NCBI RefSeq assembly: GCF_003217775.1
Contig: NZ_QJVJ01000001.1
Span: 744,001-808,000 of the forward strand
DNA length: 64,000 nucleotides
Reading direction: 5' to 3'
Origin: Paenibacillus flagellatus
Lineage (GTDB): Bacteria > Bacillota > Bacilli > Paenibacillales > NBRC-103111
Shown: positions 25,984 through 34,429 of the stretch, piece after piece
Layout: each line of letters begins with the position of its first letter
How positions within the stretch are numbered: the first letter of the stretch is position 1
Program-made: the position numbers and the translations under genes
The notes under the pieces: generated by a model
What the model was told of the DNA's origin: nothing
The model's database searches: none
Seen by the model: the letters and a program-made list of their open reading frames with translations, nothing else

Positions 25984-28236
25984 TCAGGCTTTTCCCTGCA
26001 CCTGCTTGCGATAATCGCCGGGCGTCAGCCCGACCTGCTTCTTGAACGAACGGATGAACGTATTCGGATGCAGGTAGCCGACCCGCAGCGTGATGTCCTG
26101 AATCGATTCGTCCGACTGTGCGATCAGCTCCTTGGCGCGTTCGATCCGGATCTGGGACAAGTAATCGATGAAGTTGACGCCCATCTCTTCCTTGAACAGC
26201 CGGCTGACCGTCTTGCCGTGAATGCCGAACGCTTCGCTCAAGTGCTGCAGCGACAAGTCCGGATTGTCGTAGTGCTCGCCCAGATAAGCGCGCATGTCCT
26301 GCACCAGCTTGTAGCTGCTCCGTGCCGACCGGATGTCGGACATCCGATCGGACAATCGCTCGAACACCGCTCGCAGCTTATGCTCCAGCTCGTCGATCGT
26401 CTCCCATTCCGCGGCCGCTTCTTCCAGCTTCGCCGCGCCTTCCCGCGTCCACGCCTCGTGAAGCTCGGACGGCAGCTCCATCAATTCTTTCTGCAGGAAA
26501 AACGCCATATAGCTGATCAGGTTCGTCATTTCGTCGCGGGAGTAGAGCCCTCCTCGCACCTCGGCGAACATGCGGTCGAAGCTTCCCGTCCATTCGGCGC
26601 CGCCGGTTCGGAGCGCGACGGCCAATTCGCGAATATGCTGAAGCGGATTGATCGAGCGGTGCTTGTCCGGCGTCTGAATTTGCCAGTAGCCGATCACCGG
26701 AGGCGCCCCGAGGGCGGGCTGGTAGGCAAGCGCTTCCCTCGCTTCGCCGTAAGACTCGTGAACCTGCTCGGCTCGGCGGACGGCGGATCCGATGCCCACG
26801 GATATACCGAAGTGAAGGTGCTGCACCGTCCAGCGGATCAAGTCGTCGGCCAGCTGTTTCACCCGTTCCTCCGGGGAACCGCCCGCCGCCGTTTCGGGGA
26901 TCATGACGGCGACGGCCAGCCGGTCGTTCGTCATCCATTCCGCCCAACAGAACGCGCCGCCGGATTCCGACAATTCTTTGACGACGCTCGTCAGCACGAA
27001 CTTGAGCAGGCTTTGATCGTGACGGGAATACGTATCGGTGAACGAATGATACTTGTTGATTTTGACCGTACAGACGACGAACTCGGCGAACGAATGCGGC
27101 AGCTCCAGGCTCTCCATTTCCCGGCGCCATTCTTCCGGCTTCAGCGGGCGTTCGCCCTCCAGCCATTCGGCGAAAAACGTTTTGCGCCGGTAGTACAAAT
27201 TCTCCTCGTGCTGCCGCTGGAACACCTCGGCTTGATCCAGCAAGCTTTCCAGCGCGGAACCGATGATCTTGAATTCGTCGTCCGACTCCTTCTTGAACAG
27301 CTCCGTCTGCTTCTGCTCGGCAAAATACCGGATGCGGTCGACGATCGATTGCACCGGCTTGTAATTTTTTCGGGTCACGAGCACGATCCAGACGAGTCCG
27401 AGCAGAAAAAACGCCAGGCAGACGAGTATCCAATACTTCGAAAGCGTGGACACGATCCGGAACAAATTGCCGTTCACGACACCGTTGCGCACATTCCAGC
27501 CCAAATAGTCGGACCGGTACTCCGTCTTCAAAAATCCGTCCTCGTGCTCCTCCACATAGACGGGATGGCCGTCCCGGTCGTGAATGGCGATCCGGTTGCT
27601 CGGGATCGAGCTCGTCATCGACTTCACGAGCTTGGCGACCGATTCCGCCCGCACGTTGACGATAATCAGTCCGTCCGTACCCGTGAACAGCGGCGTGTAG
27701 CGGACAAGCGAGATCAGCTCGGCCGGCTCGTCGCCGGAGAAGCCTTTGCGGACGGTCATCCACGGCCGGTTCAGCGACAGCTGGCCCAGCGCTTCCAGAA
27801 TGACCTTCTGGTCGTTGAACTGCTCGATCGAAAACACCGCGTACGGCGTCAAAACGGTCCCGTCCGCATGGCGGTACAAATAAATGGAATCGATCAGCGG
27901 CATGGCGGTCATCATCGTCTTCAGCTTGGTGCCCGGCTGCACCATCGAATAAAATCGATCCTCGCGCAAGCTTTTTTTGAAAAAGTCCATCATCGTATCG
28001 TCGGCCGCGATTTCGCCCGATACGAGATTGTCGATTTGCCGAAATTCGTTGTCCAGCGATTGAAGCAGCTGCTCCGCGAATAGTCGGTTGGACTCCACCG
28101 CCGTTTTGCGCGAAACGTCCCCGAGCGCCATCAGCAGCGTAATCATGATGAGCGGTATAATAAACAGAAGGATGGAAATGTATGAAAGCACCCATCGGTG
28201 AAACCACGTTTTCTTAAGCGAATAGGTTCCAGTCAT
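25984..28236 (-). CDS. Membrane-anchored AraC-family sensor-regulator
   Basis: 750 aa; AAAGGAG with 7-nt spacing. Order: TM1 (about residues 13-37, VLSYISILLFIIPLIMITLLMA), extracytoplasmic Cache-like sensor (about 40-260), TM2 (YWILVCLAFFLLGLVWIVLV), cytoplasmic linker, and C-terminal AraC domain with two helix-turn-helix motifs (LSLQHLSEAFGIHGKTVSRLFKEEMGVNF; IQDITLRVGYLHPNTFIRSFKK). Same architecture as the 784-aa regulator of region B. Likely activator of the 25763-9516 operon. Confidence 0.9.
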   Translation of the reverse strand: MTGTYSLKKTWFHRWVLSYISILLFIIPLIMITLLMALGDVSRKTAVESNRLFAEQLLQSLDNEFRQIDNLVSGEIAADDTMMDFFKKSLREDRFYSMVQPGTKLKTMMTAMPLIDSIYLYRHADGTVLTPYAVFSIEQFNDQKVILEALGQLSLNRPWMTVRKGFSGDEPAELISLVRYTPLFTGTDGLIIVNVRAESVAKLVKSMTSSIPSNRIAIHDRDGHPVYVEEHEDGFLKTEYRSDYLGWNVRNGVVNGNLFRIVSTLSKYWILVCLAFFLLGLVWIVLVTRKNYKPVQSIVDRIRYFAEQKQTELFKKESDDEFKIIGSALESLLDQAEVFQRQHEENLYYRRKTFFAEWLEGERPLKPEEWRREMESLELPHSFAEFVVCTVKINKYHSFTDTYSRHDQSLLKFVLTSVVKELSESGGAFCWAEWMTNDRLAVAVMIPETAAGGSPEERVKQLADDLIRWTVQHLHFGISVGIGSAVRRAEQVHESYGEAREALAYQPALGAPPVIGYWQIQTPDKHRSINPLQHIRELAVALRTGGAEWTGSFDRMFAEVRGGLYSRDEMTNLISYMAFFLQKELMELPSELHEAWTREGAAKLEEAAAEWETIDELEHKLRAVFERLSDRMSDIRSARSSYKLVQDMRAYLGEHYDNPDLSLQHLSEAFGIHGKTVSRLFKEEMGVNFIDYLSQIRIERAKELIAQSDESIQDITLRVGYLHPNTFIRSFKKQVGLTPGDYRKQVQGKA

Positions 28237-28303
28237 CCCGCTTCTCCTTTGTCGGGTCGTCCCGATTGACGGGCTCGCTCTCCCGCTTGCCGTTCAGGCC
28301 TTC

Positions 28304-29554
28304 CTAGTCCGTATCCGTGGCCGCCAATACGGCCAGCGTGCGTCCGTCCGGGCGCAGGGCGACGATGCCGACGTCCCACGCGACTTGGCGAAACCACGGC
28401 GTCGGCGCCTCGAAATACGACCAATGGCAGCCTTCGATCCGCTCGATCGCGGAAGGAATATCCGCATCGTCGGGGACGCCGGCCAGCGCCATAGCCGATC
28501 GCCACGCGTCGAGCCGCCCGTAGGCGTTATGTCCCCCGCTGCTGTAGGCGCCTCCGTTGGCCGCCGCCCCGTATAGAAAGACGAACATGCGGTCGGCCGG
28601 CAGCGGCCGAAGCAGCACCGTCTCCGGCGCGGCCCCGTGCAGGCTTGCCAAGCCGAGCCGCAGCAGCAGCCCGGGCGTCACATGCTCGGGCTCGAAGCGG
28701 TCTGCGAACTCGAACACGGCAGCCTCCGATCTCCCGTTCGACCGTTCGCGCCAGTTTCGTACGGCCGCCTCCATACGCTCCGCTTCTTCGGCCGTATGGA
28801 TGCTGCGGAAAGCGGCGGGCATGATTGCCGTCCGCTCGGCCAGCCCCCTCGCCGCTTCCCGATCCGTCTTCCCTGCGCGCCGTATAGGGCCGAAAGGGGT
28901 GGAATGTCCCCCGCTGCCGTCCGGGCCATACAGCCGGAGCGGAAGATCCCGCTCCAGCATCGTAACCCGCAGCGGAAGCCGGCTCAACGGGTGTCCCGCC
29001 TCCTGCAGCTTCTCGCGAATTCGCCGCACCGCGGCATGGCTTTCGTCGGCCTTCCCCCTGACCGCCATCTCGCACAGGAGAAGCGCGGAAGCCTCGAACG
29101 GCACCCGTTCGTTCCCGGCGGCGCGATCCAGCAGGCGATGCAGCTCGTCGGACGGCCGGTTATCCGCGATGACGGCCATGAAATACGGGAGGTCGTACAG
29201 CGCCGCATTTCTCGGAAAGGCCGAATCCGCACCGCGTCTTTCCGTCAACAGGCGGACTACCCAAGCCAGCGCGTCCGACTCGGCGGCAAGCTGCACCGCG
29301 TACAGATCGAGACGGTCCAAGACATGATTCACCTGGTTCCAGTGCCTCGGATCGGAGGGGCGTACATGTGCCTCCGCCCATTCGACGGACCGGAGCAGCA
29401 ACCCGCCGTCACCCCGTTCCGACCATCGCTTCGCGATTCCGTACAGCTCGCCGGTTACGGATTCTTGGTAGCCGCTCTCGGCCAGCTCCGTCAGCTTTTG
29501 CCGAAACCGCTCGAACTCTTGGCGCTCCCCGGCTTGATCCGATTTCTCTTTCAT
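28304..29554 (-). CDS. Unknown protein, possibly DUF6183-like
   Basis: 416 aa, soluble, no signal peptide; GGGAGGG with 7-nt spacing. The N-terminal 300 residues are rich in Arg, Glu and Ala and look all-helical, with repeat-like segments around LLCEMAVRGKADESH. The C-terminal part contains MFVFLYGAAANGGAYSSGGHNAYGRLDAWRSAMALAG and a WSYFEAPTPWFRQVAWDVG stretch, which resembles, from memory only, the DUF6183 family. No function can be assigned. It lies between the TetR gene (27 bp) and the region-C regulator (67 bp), on the same strand as both. Confidence 0.7.
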   Translation of the reverse strand: MKEKSDQAGERQEFERFRQKLTELAESGYQESVTGELYGIAKRWSERGDGGLLLRSVEWAEAHVRPSDPRHWNQVNHVLDRLDLYAVQLAAESDALAWVVRLLTERRGADSAFPRNAALYDLPYFMAVIADNRPSDELHRLLDRAAGNERVPFEASALLLCEMAVRGKADESHAAVRRIREKLQEAGHPLSRLPLRVTMLERDLPLRLYGPDGSGGHSTPFGPIRRAGKTDREAARGLAERTAIMPAAFRSIHTAEEAERMEAAVRNWRERSNGRSEAAVFEFADRFEPEHVTPGLLLRLGLASLHGAAPETVLLRPLPADRMFVFLYGAAANGGAYSSGGHNAYGRLDAWRSAMALAGVPDDADIPSAIERIEGCHWSYFEAPTPWFRQVAWDVGIVALRPDGRTLAVLAATDTD

Positions 29555-29581
29555 GAAGCTTCCCTCCCGTGATGAACCGGC

Positions 29582-30232
29582 TTATGCCCGTTCGCCGCTC
29601 TCCGCTCCCCGTCCGGTCCGCTCTTTCTCGGACTTTGCGGAAGGAGTCTCCCCGATCAAGCCGTAAAAAAACAGCTCCATCAGCATGTCGATACGGCGAT
29701 GCGGCCGTTCGGCATCGGTGGCCCCCCATAATCGCCCCAGCTCGTTTTTGTACATGTTGAAATAAACCGCCGTCGTCTCGTCCGACAAACCGTCGCGGAT
29801 AAATCCTTCCCGTTTGCCGAGGGCCGCGTATTTCATGAAAAAATCGCGAACCTTCCCTTCGCCGTACGTCTCCAGCAGCTGCGTCAGCCGCCCCCGATCG
29901 GCGAACGGAGCTGTCGGCATCGCCTCCGCCAGCAGCTTCACGTTCGCCGCCTCCGCCAGCATAATCTCCCTCGTTTTCTCGGGAAACGAAAGGTCCGAAT
30001 CGAGAATGCTCTCGTACCGCTCCAGCTGCTTGTCCATCCAGTCCGCCATCATGTCGAGATACAGCTGTTCCTTCGTACCGAAATAGTTGTAAATGGTGGC
30101 GGGGGAAACGTTCGCCTGCCGGGCGATTTCGTTTACGCTGACCTTGTGGAAGCCGAATTTCGAAAACAACGGGAACGAAGCCGTGAAAATCTTATCGACC
30201 TTCGCCTGCTTCCGCCGTTCGTAGCCGTCCAT
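29582..30232 (-). CDS. TetR/AcrR-family transcriptional regulator
   Basis: 216 aa. N-terminal TetR domain (about residues 9-56) with the recognition helix-turn-helix VSVNEIARQANVSPATIYNYFGTKEQLYLDM; the C-terminal ligand/dimer domain has no recognisable subfamily. The last 20 residues are charged and probably disordered. It is divergent from the membrane-protein gene at 30400, and the shared intergenic palindrome covers both -35 boxes, so it should repress itself and that gene. Confidence 0.93.
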   Translation of the reverse strand: MDGYERRKQAKVDKIFTASFPLFSKFGFHKVSVNEIARQANVSPATIYNYFGTKEQLYLDMMADWMDKQLERYESILDSDLSFPEKTREIMLAEAANVKLLAEAMPTAPFADRGRLTQLLETYGEGKVRDFFMKYAALGKREGFIRDGLSDETTAVYFNMYKNELGRLWGATDAERPHRRIDMLMELFFYGLIGETPSAKSEKERTGRGAESGERA

Positions 30233-30253
30233 AACCTCACCTCGTCCACAGTA

Positions 30254-30282
30254 AGTGTAGCCGAAGTTTTGGAGTCGTTCAA
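30254..30282 (-). promoter_or_regulatory. Promoter of the TetR gene
   Basis: Leftward: TTGAAC (30282-30277), 17-nt spacer, TACACT (30259-30254). The -35 lies in the left arm of the operator palindrome. Confidence 0.7.
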
Positions 30283-30308
30283 TGGGAACAGTATAAAACC
30301 TATTGAAC
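30277..30308. promoter_or_regulatory. Operator palindrome shared by divergent promoters
   Basis: GTTCAATGGG (30277-30286), 12-nt centre, CCTATTGAAC (30299-30308); nine of ten arm positions pair. Each arm holds the -35 hexamer TTGAAC of one of the two divergent promoters. Confidence 0.75.
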
Positions 30309-30332
30309 TTGCCGGGACGACCGTGTCATAAT
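30303..30332 (+). promoter_or_regulatory. Promoter of the membrane-protein gene
   Basis: TTGAAC (30303-30308), 18-nt spacer, CATAAT (30327-30332). The -35 lies in the right arm of the operator palindrome. Confidence 0.65.
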
Positions 30333-30399
30333 AGTTATGGAGTCGATTGATATTTTTACTACAAAACTTGATGCATGCAATCGGAGAGGAAGTGGAAGC

Positions 30400-31011
30400 T
30401 TGAAGGCGATTCGAATCCCCGCTTTTTTGCATGACGTGTTCGGGGAGAGACAGACGGCCGGCGCCTTGGCGGCCGTCCTGCTGTTCGGCGGGGCGATGAC
30501 GGCCGCGTCGTACGGCGCTTATCCCGGACTTGTCGACGGCGTAGCGTTCTGGCGCGGAGCGTTGGCCTTGCTGCTCGCCTTCGACATCTTCGCCGGATGC
30601 GTCGCCAACTTCACCGCCTCGACCAGCAACTTCTATGCGGAACGCCACACGAACCGCCTCGTCTTCATCGCGGTCCATATCCATCTTCCGCTTGTCGCAT
30701 GGCTGTTGAACGCCGGTATCGGATTTGCGGTCGGGGTATGGGCGTATACGATCGGCGGCGCATTCATCGTGAACGGGCTGATCGGCCGACCGTCGCAGCG
30801 GTTCGTCGCAGGCGTTCTGCTGTCCGTCGGATTGGGAGGGATGCTCCTGCTGCCGGACGTCGATCCTTTCTTGCGAACGGTCGGTCTGTTCTTCATGGTC
30901 AAAGTGATGTACGCGTTCGCGGTCGATCATTACGGAAGGGCGTCGGCGGAAAGGATAAAGGGGGATGAACGCGATGTCGTATCGGGCGGTCGGGCCCGAC
31001 GGGAAGGATAA
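30400..31011 (+). CDS. Integral membrane protein of unknown function
   Basis: 203 aa from TTG 30400, preferred over the ATG at 30337 because GAGGAAG lies 8 nt upstream while the ATG sits almost on the -10 box. About six hydrophobic segments (for example TAGALAAVLLFGGAMTAA, ALALLLAFDIFAGCVANF, LVFIAVHIHLPLVAWLL), a conserved-looking FTASTSNFYAERHTNR loop and a charged C-terminal tail. No family recognised. It is divergent from the TetR gene and under its presumed operator, so it may be an efflux or stress-related membrane protein (inference only). Confidence 0.75.
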   Translation: MKAIRIPAFLHDVFGERQTAGALAAVLLFGGAMTAASYGAYPGLVDGVAFWRGALALLLAFDIFAGCVANFTASTSNFYAERHTNRLVFIAVHIHLPLVAWLLNAGIGFAVGVWAYTIGGAFIVNGLIGRPSQRFVAGVLLSVGLGGMLLLPDVDPFLRTVGLFFMVKVMYAFAVDHYGRASAERIKGDERDVVSGGRARREG

Positions 31012-31141
31012 GCACCTTCGAATCGCTTCGGTACGAGCGTACGGGGCGGTGACGACGTACGGGGAGCGGTCGAGAACGGAAAAAATGCTCGGCGGCTGCA
31101 TCGTGAAAAAGCCGCGAGCGGGCGCGTTTCGGGGCGTATAA
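30974..31141 (+). CDS. Possible small basic protein overlapping the membrane-protein gene
   Basis: 55 aa from ATG 30974 (AAGGGGG about 8 nt upstream; an in-frame ATG at 30965 is closer to it). It overlaps the last 38 nt of the membrane-protein gene in another frame. Begins MSYRAVGPDGKDKH and ends RAGAFRGV; basic, no membrane segment. No family known. Supported only by ribosome site, overlap and an open frame. Confidence 0.35.
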   Translation: MSYRAVGPDGKDKHLRIASVRAYGAVTTYGERSRTEKMLGGCIVKKPRAGAFRGV

Positions 31142-31256
31142 GTGCTGGTTTGTTTTCTCTTATCCCGCTGGCGTTCCGGTTCCGCCGCGCGTCCTGCGGC
31201 AGTTGAACGCGTACATGCGGCTCACCCTCCGGCGTCCCCGCCCGCCGCAAGCCGCA

Positions 31257-31313
31257 AAACGCCGTAAGGGCTGCAGCAGTCAGCATCCGCCGATCTGCCG
31301 CAGCCCTTACGGC
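31257..31313 (-). terminator. Terminator of the siderophore-binding-protein gene
   Basis: Perfect 14-bp arms GCCGTAAGGGCTGC (31261-31274) and GCAGCCCTTACGGC (31300-31313) around a 25-nt loop, followed on the minus strand by GTTTTGCGG. The rest of 31142-31256 shows no gene. Confidence 0.8.
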
Positions 31314-31322
31314 GTGGAGGAC

Positions 31323-32306
31323 TCACTTCCTTTTGCTCGCGCCGGAGAGCAGCATCTCCGTCTGCAGCTCGAGCTGCTTCTCCAGCGAGATCAAATCGCC
31401 CGCCGCGAATTGGTCGATGTTCAGCCGGTAGACGCGGCCGTTCTTCACGGCCGGCAGTGACTTCCACAGCTCGGAGTTCATGATGTCCTCCGCGCGCTTG
31501 TCTCCGCCGTCCGCCGCATAGACCGAGACGAACATGTGGTCGGCGGCGTACTGGGGCAGCGTCTCCAACGACATGTCCAAGCCCGAGCTGCCCCGCTTCC
31601 TGACGATGTCCTTCAACGAATCCGGCGGGCGGTAGCCCAGACTCGTATACAGGTTGCGCGTCCCGCGTCCGAAGCTTTCGCTGACCGCCCAGAAGCTCTT
31701 CGCCCATATTTCGTATACGCCGACCGTTTCGCCCGGGGCGACGACGCCCTCCAGTTTTTTCTTCGCCTCGGCCACTTTGCTTTCGAAATGAGCGATCGCC
31801 GCCTCCGCTTCCTTCGATTTGCCCAGCAAATCGCCGAAATCGCGGAGCTCCTCGTACACGTCCTTTTGCCCCCAAGGAATGACGATGGTCGGCGCGATTT
31901 TGGAGAACTGCTCATAGTTTTTGTCCGAGGGACGGATAATGAGGTCCGGCTCCAGCGAAGCGATCGCCTCAAGCGCGGAGGCGTCGTCCCCGATATCGAC
32001 GATGCCTTCTATCCGGTCTTTCAGAAAATATTGCTTCATGGAAGCGCCGCCGGCTCCCACCGGCTTGACGCCGAGCGTAAGCAAATGTCCCAAATATTGC
32101 GTGGCGACAATTCTTTCGGGTTGCGCCGGTATTTCGATCACGCCCTTAATCGTCTCGTACTTGCGCGTCGCGCCCCCCGAATCGCCGCTTGAATTTGCCG
32201 ATTGTTCCGGCCCGCCGTCTCCTTCCGGTCGCTCCGTTCCGCAACCGGCATCCAGAAGCAGCAATACGGCGATCAGCAGACCGGACATCCATGTTCGAAG
32301 TTGCAC
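31323..32306 (-). CDS. Iron-siderophore ABC transporter substrate-binding lipoprotein
   Basis: 327 aa. Signal peptide with lipobox DAGC (Cys22) and a Ser/Gly linker, then the two-lobe FhuD/FeuA-type fold (PERIVATQYLGHLLTLGVKPVG; LEPDLIIRPSDKNYEQFSKIAPT). It would capture a ferric siderophore at the cell surface. A strong Fur box overlaps its upstream region. No siderophore permease or ATPase is in the window. Its body is clearly related to the C-terminal half of the adjacent AraC regulator (RIVALQYVGHLLALGVTPV), so both probably recognise the same ligand. Confidence 0.93.
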   Translation of the reverse strand: MQLRTWMSGLLIAVLLLLDAGCGTERPEGDGGPEQSANSSGDSGGATRKYETIKGVIEIPAQPERIVATQYLGHLLTLGVKPVGAGGASMKQYFLKDRIEGIVDIGDDASALEAIASLEPDLIIRPSDKNYEQFSKIAPTIVIPWGQKDVYEELRDFGDLLGKSKEAEAAIAHFESKVAEAKKKLEGVVAPGETVGVYEIWAKSFWAVSESFGRGTRNLYTSLGYRPPDSLKDIVRKRGSSGLDMSLETLPQYAADHMFVSVYAADGGDKRAEDIMNSELWKSLPAVKNGRVYRLNIDQFAAGDLISLEKQLELQTEMLLSGASKRK

Positions 32307-32327
32307 ATGCTCGCCTCCAGTTGGTAT

Positions 32328-32342
32328 TGATAATCATTATCA
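32328..32342. promoter_or_regulatory. Fur box upstream of the siderophore-binding lipoprotein
   Basis: TGATAATCATTATCA, a perfect 7-1-7 Bacillus-type Fur box, 21 bp upstream of the start. Predicts derepression in iron starvation. Confidence 0.9.
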
Positions 32343-32374
32343 TTCAATACGATAACAATCATCCCGTCCGGCGT

Positions 32375-33982
32375 CTATTTCCGAATATGGGACGTTCCAT
32401 GGACTTTTGTAAGAAGCCGCGTCTGCACCTCGAGCTGAAGCTCCAGCGCAAGCGGATCGCCATGCTTGAACAGCTCCAAGTCGACCGGATAGACGTTACC
32501 GTTCCGAACGGCCGGCTGCGCCATCCACGGCTCGCTGGACAACACTTCCCTCGCCCATTGCTCGCCTCCCCTTTCGTTCCATACCGTAACAAAAATGCGA
32601 TCGGGCGCGTACGCTTCGAGCTCGTCCGGCGACAGTTCGAGGCCGACGCCCGGATTCAATACGTACGGAGCCAGTTTCTCGGGCGGAGCGAAGCCGAGCG
32701 TTTTGTACAGATTGCGCACGCCTCTTCCGTAACCGATATTGACGGCCCAAATGCGCCCGGCCCATATTTCGTAGACGGCCGCGGTTTCCCCGGGGCCGAT
32801 AACGGCCGACAATCGGCGCGCGGCCGCCTCCTCCTTCTCGGCGAAAGCGTCGATCCAGACTTGCGCTTCCTTCTCTCGGCCGAGCAGCTGTCCCAAATAC
32901 CGAAGCTCGTCCAGGACGTCCGCCTCTCCCCACGGGATGGAGACGGTCGGCGCGATTCGGGAATAAGGCTCGCCGTTCGGACTCGACGTCAAGATCATAT
33001 CCGGTTGGAGCGCGGCGATCCGATCCAGCGACCGGGGCGTGCCGATGTCGGCGACTCCACGCAGCCGATCCCGGTATGGGACGCCCTGCAGCAGCTTCGC
33101 GGTCGTGGCGACGGGCGTCACGCCGAGCGCGAGCAGATGCCCGACGTATTGCAGCGCGACGATTCGCTTCGGACGGTTCGCGTAGACGCTCGGCGGTACG
33201 CCGACAACCTGCTTGAATTTCCGGCTCAGGTACAAGCCGTCCCGATAACCGACATCGTGCGCGATCCGGTCGAGGCTTCGGCCGGGCCGCAGCAACAGTT
33301 CTTCCTTCGCCCGGGCGATCCGGATCTTCGACAAGTAGTCCAAAAAACCCGAACCGGTCGCTTTCTTGAACGCCGCGGAGAAATATTCCGGCGTCAACCC
33401 GACGCGCTCCGCCAGCTCGGCGCGCGTAACCGGCTCCCGGTAATGCCGCTCCACGTAATCGATCGCGTATTGGATTCGGCCGTCCGGCTCATCTTCCGGC
33501 GCCGGCTTCGGCTGCCTCAGCACGTAATGAAGCCATAGCGCGAATTCCGCCTCGAGGCGCAAGCCGTTCCCCTCCCCGCCTCGCTCCCACAGCCGCGCGA
33601 GCTGCCCGGCCGACGTCTGGGCGGCATCCGAAACGGCGGACGGGACGATTCCGGACGGTGCGATCGGGTCGAGTTTTTTCACATACGTGCGCTTGCACGG
33701 GCCGTCCTCCGCCAATTCCCACACTTCGAATCGAACCCAAAATAAGTCGAGCAAGCCCGCGGAATCGGTGCGCGCATCGATCGTAGAGCCGGGAGGACAA
33801 TAAACGACCGTCTTGCCCTTTAGTCTGCAGCGGCTTCCGCCGCAGTAGAGGTAGCCGCTCCCCTCCGATACGATCGCGTATATGTGGGCATCCGCATAGG
33901 TCCCATACATGTTTTCCGCGGCATCCAATCGTACCCCTTGCACCTGTTTCAACGCGTAAAGTACCGAATCCGACGGCAGCAT
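32375..33982 (-). CDS. Btr-like AraC regulator fused to a siderophore-binding domain
   Basis: 535 aa from ATG 33982 (AGAAGGGG, 5-nt spacing; ATG 34009 has no ribosome site). Order: cupin-like N-terminus (about 10-120), AraC domain with two helix-turn-helix motifs (about 155-255; VTRAELAERVGLTPEYFSAAFKKATG and LDRIAHDVGYRDGLYLSRKFKQV), and a FeuA-type binding-protein domain (about 265-535). This is the architecture of B. subtilis Btr, which activates siderophore-uptake genes when holo-siderophore binds the C-terminal domain. A Fur-type box lies just upstream. Target here is likely the adjacent lipoprotein gene. Confidence 0.92.
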   Translation of the reverse strand: MLPSDSVLYALKQVQGVRLDAAENMYGTYADAHIYAIVSEGSGYLYCGGSRCRLKGKTVVYCPPGSTIDARTDSAGLLDLFWVRFEVWELAEDGPCKRTYVKKLDPIAPSGIVPSAVSDAAQTSAGQLARLWERGGEGNGLRLEAEFALWLHYVLRQPKPAPEDEPDGRIQYAIDYVERHYREPVTRAELAERVGLTPEYFSAAFKKATGSGFLDYLSKIRIARAKEELLLRPGRSLDRIAHDVGYRDGLYLSRKFKQVVGVPPSVYANRPKRIVALQYVGHLLALGVTPVATTAKLLQGVPYRDRLRGVADIGTPRSLDRIAALQPDMILTSSPNGEPYSRIAPTVSIPWGEADVLDELRYLGQLLGREKEAQVWIDAFAEKEEAAARRLSAVIGPGETAAVYEIWAGRIWAVNIGYGRGVRNLYKTLGFAPPEKLAPYVLNPGVGLELSPDELEAYAPDRIFVTVWNERGGEQWAREVLSSEPWMAQPAVRNGNVYPVDLELFKHGDPLALELQLEVQTRLLTKVHGTSHIRK

Positions 33983-34014
33983 CCGATCCCCTTCTCCGCT
34001 ATGCATCAATTAAC

Positions 34015-34029
34015 TGAGAACAATTCTCA
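34015..34029. promoter_or_regulatory. Fur-box-like palindrome upstream of the Btr-like gene
   Basis: TGAGAACAATTCTCA, a 7-1-7 inverted repeat close to the Fur consensus (TGAGAAT-N-ATTCTCA) with one arm mismatch, 33 bp upstream of the start. Confidence 0.75.
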
Positions 34030-34181
34030 ATTAATTCGATTGTATCGGAAACGGAAAAAGCTCGTCAACCACGTCGTCGGTCCATCCCCTATCAGCGGAT
34101 GCTGATTTGAGGTGTGGGATGGCGTCAATGATTACCAGTACATAAAAATAATAAACGATTTAGCAATTCGGCCATTCCCCA

Positions 34182-34325
34182 ATGACGGGAGTATGGGTTT
34201 TGCCCTTCCCCGTACTGTTCAGTCCAGAAAATGTCCAAAAAGTAAAACAAGATTTTAAAGGGAAAAAGCTAAAAGACGTTGAAGAAACGTTCCAGATGCA
34301 CAACGATGATAGGACTTCGACGTAG
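34182..34325 (+). CDS. Short AT-rich open frame, probable gene remnant
   Basis: 47 codons from ATG 34182 to TAG, beginning MTGVWVLPFPVLFSPENVQK and Lys-rich after that. Codon use is AT-rich like the following lipoprotein gene. No ribosome site, so it may be the tail of a lost gene. Otherwise 34030-34429 shows no gene. Confidence 0.25.
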   Translation: MTGVWVLPFPVLFSPENVQKVKQDFKGKKLKDVEETFQMHNDDRTST

Positions 34326-34429
34326 GTACTCAATGAGGGACAAGACATGGTGATGAAGACCTCTTTTACAGCTGAGACGGAATTCTGGGGAAGATAAATG
34401 CATTCTTATCATCGGACAAAAGGAGTTGG

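Noticed and set aside
30133-31101. 322-codon minus-strand frame over the TetR promoter and membrane protein
   Set aside because: It crosses the TetR start and divergent promoters and is antisense to a protein with clear membrane helices.
34160-34348. 62-codon frame on the minus strand in the AT-rich region
   Set aside because: No ribosome site or family; the opposite strand has a more coding-like frame here.
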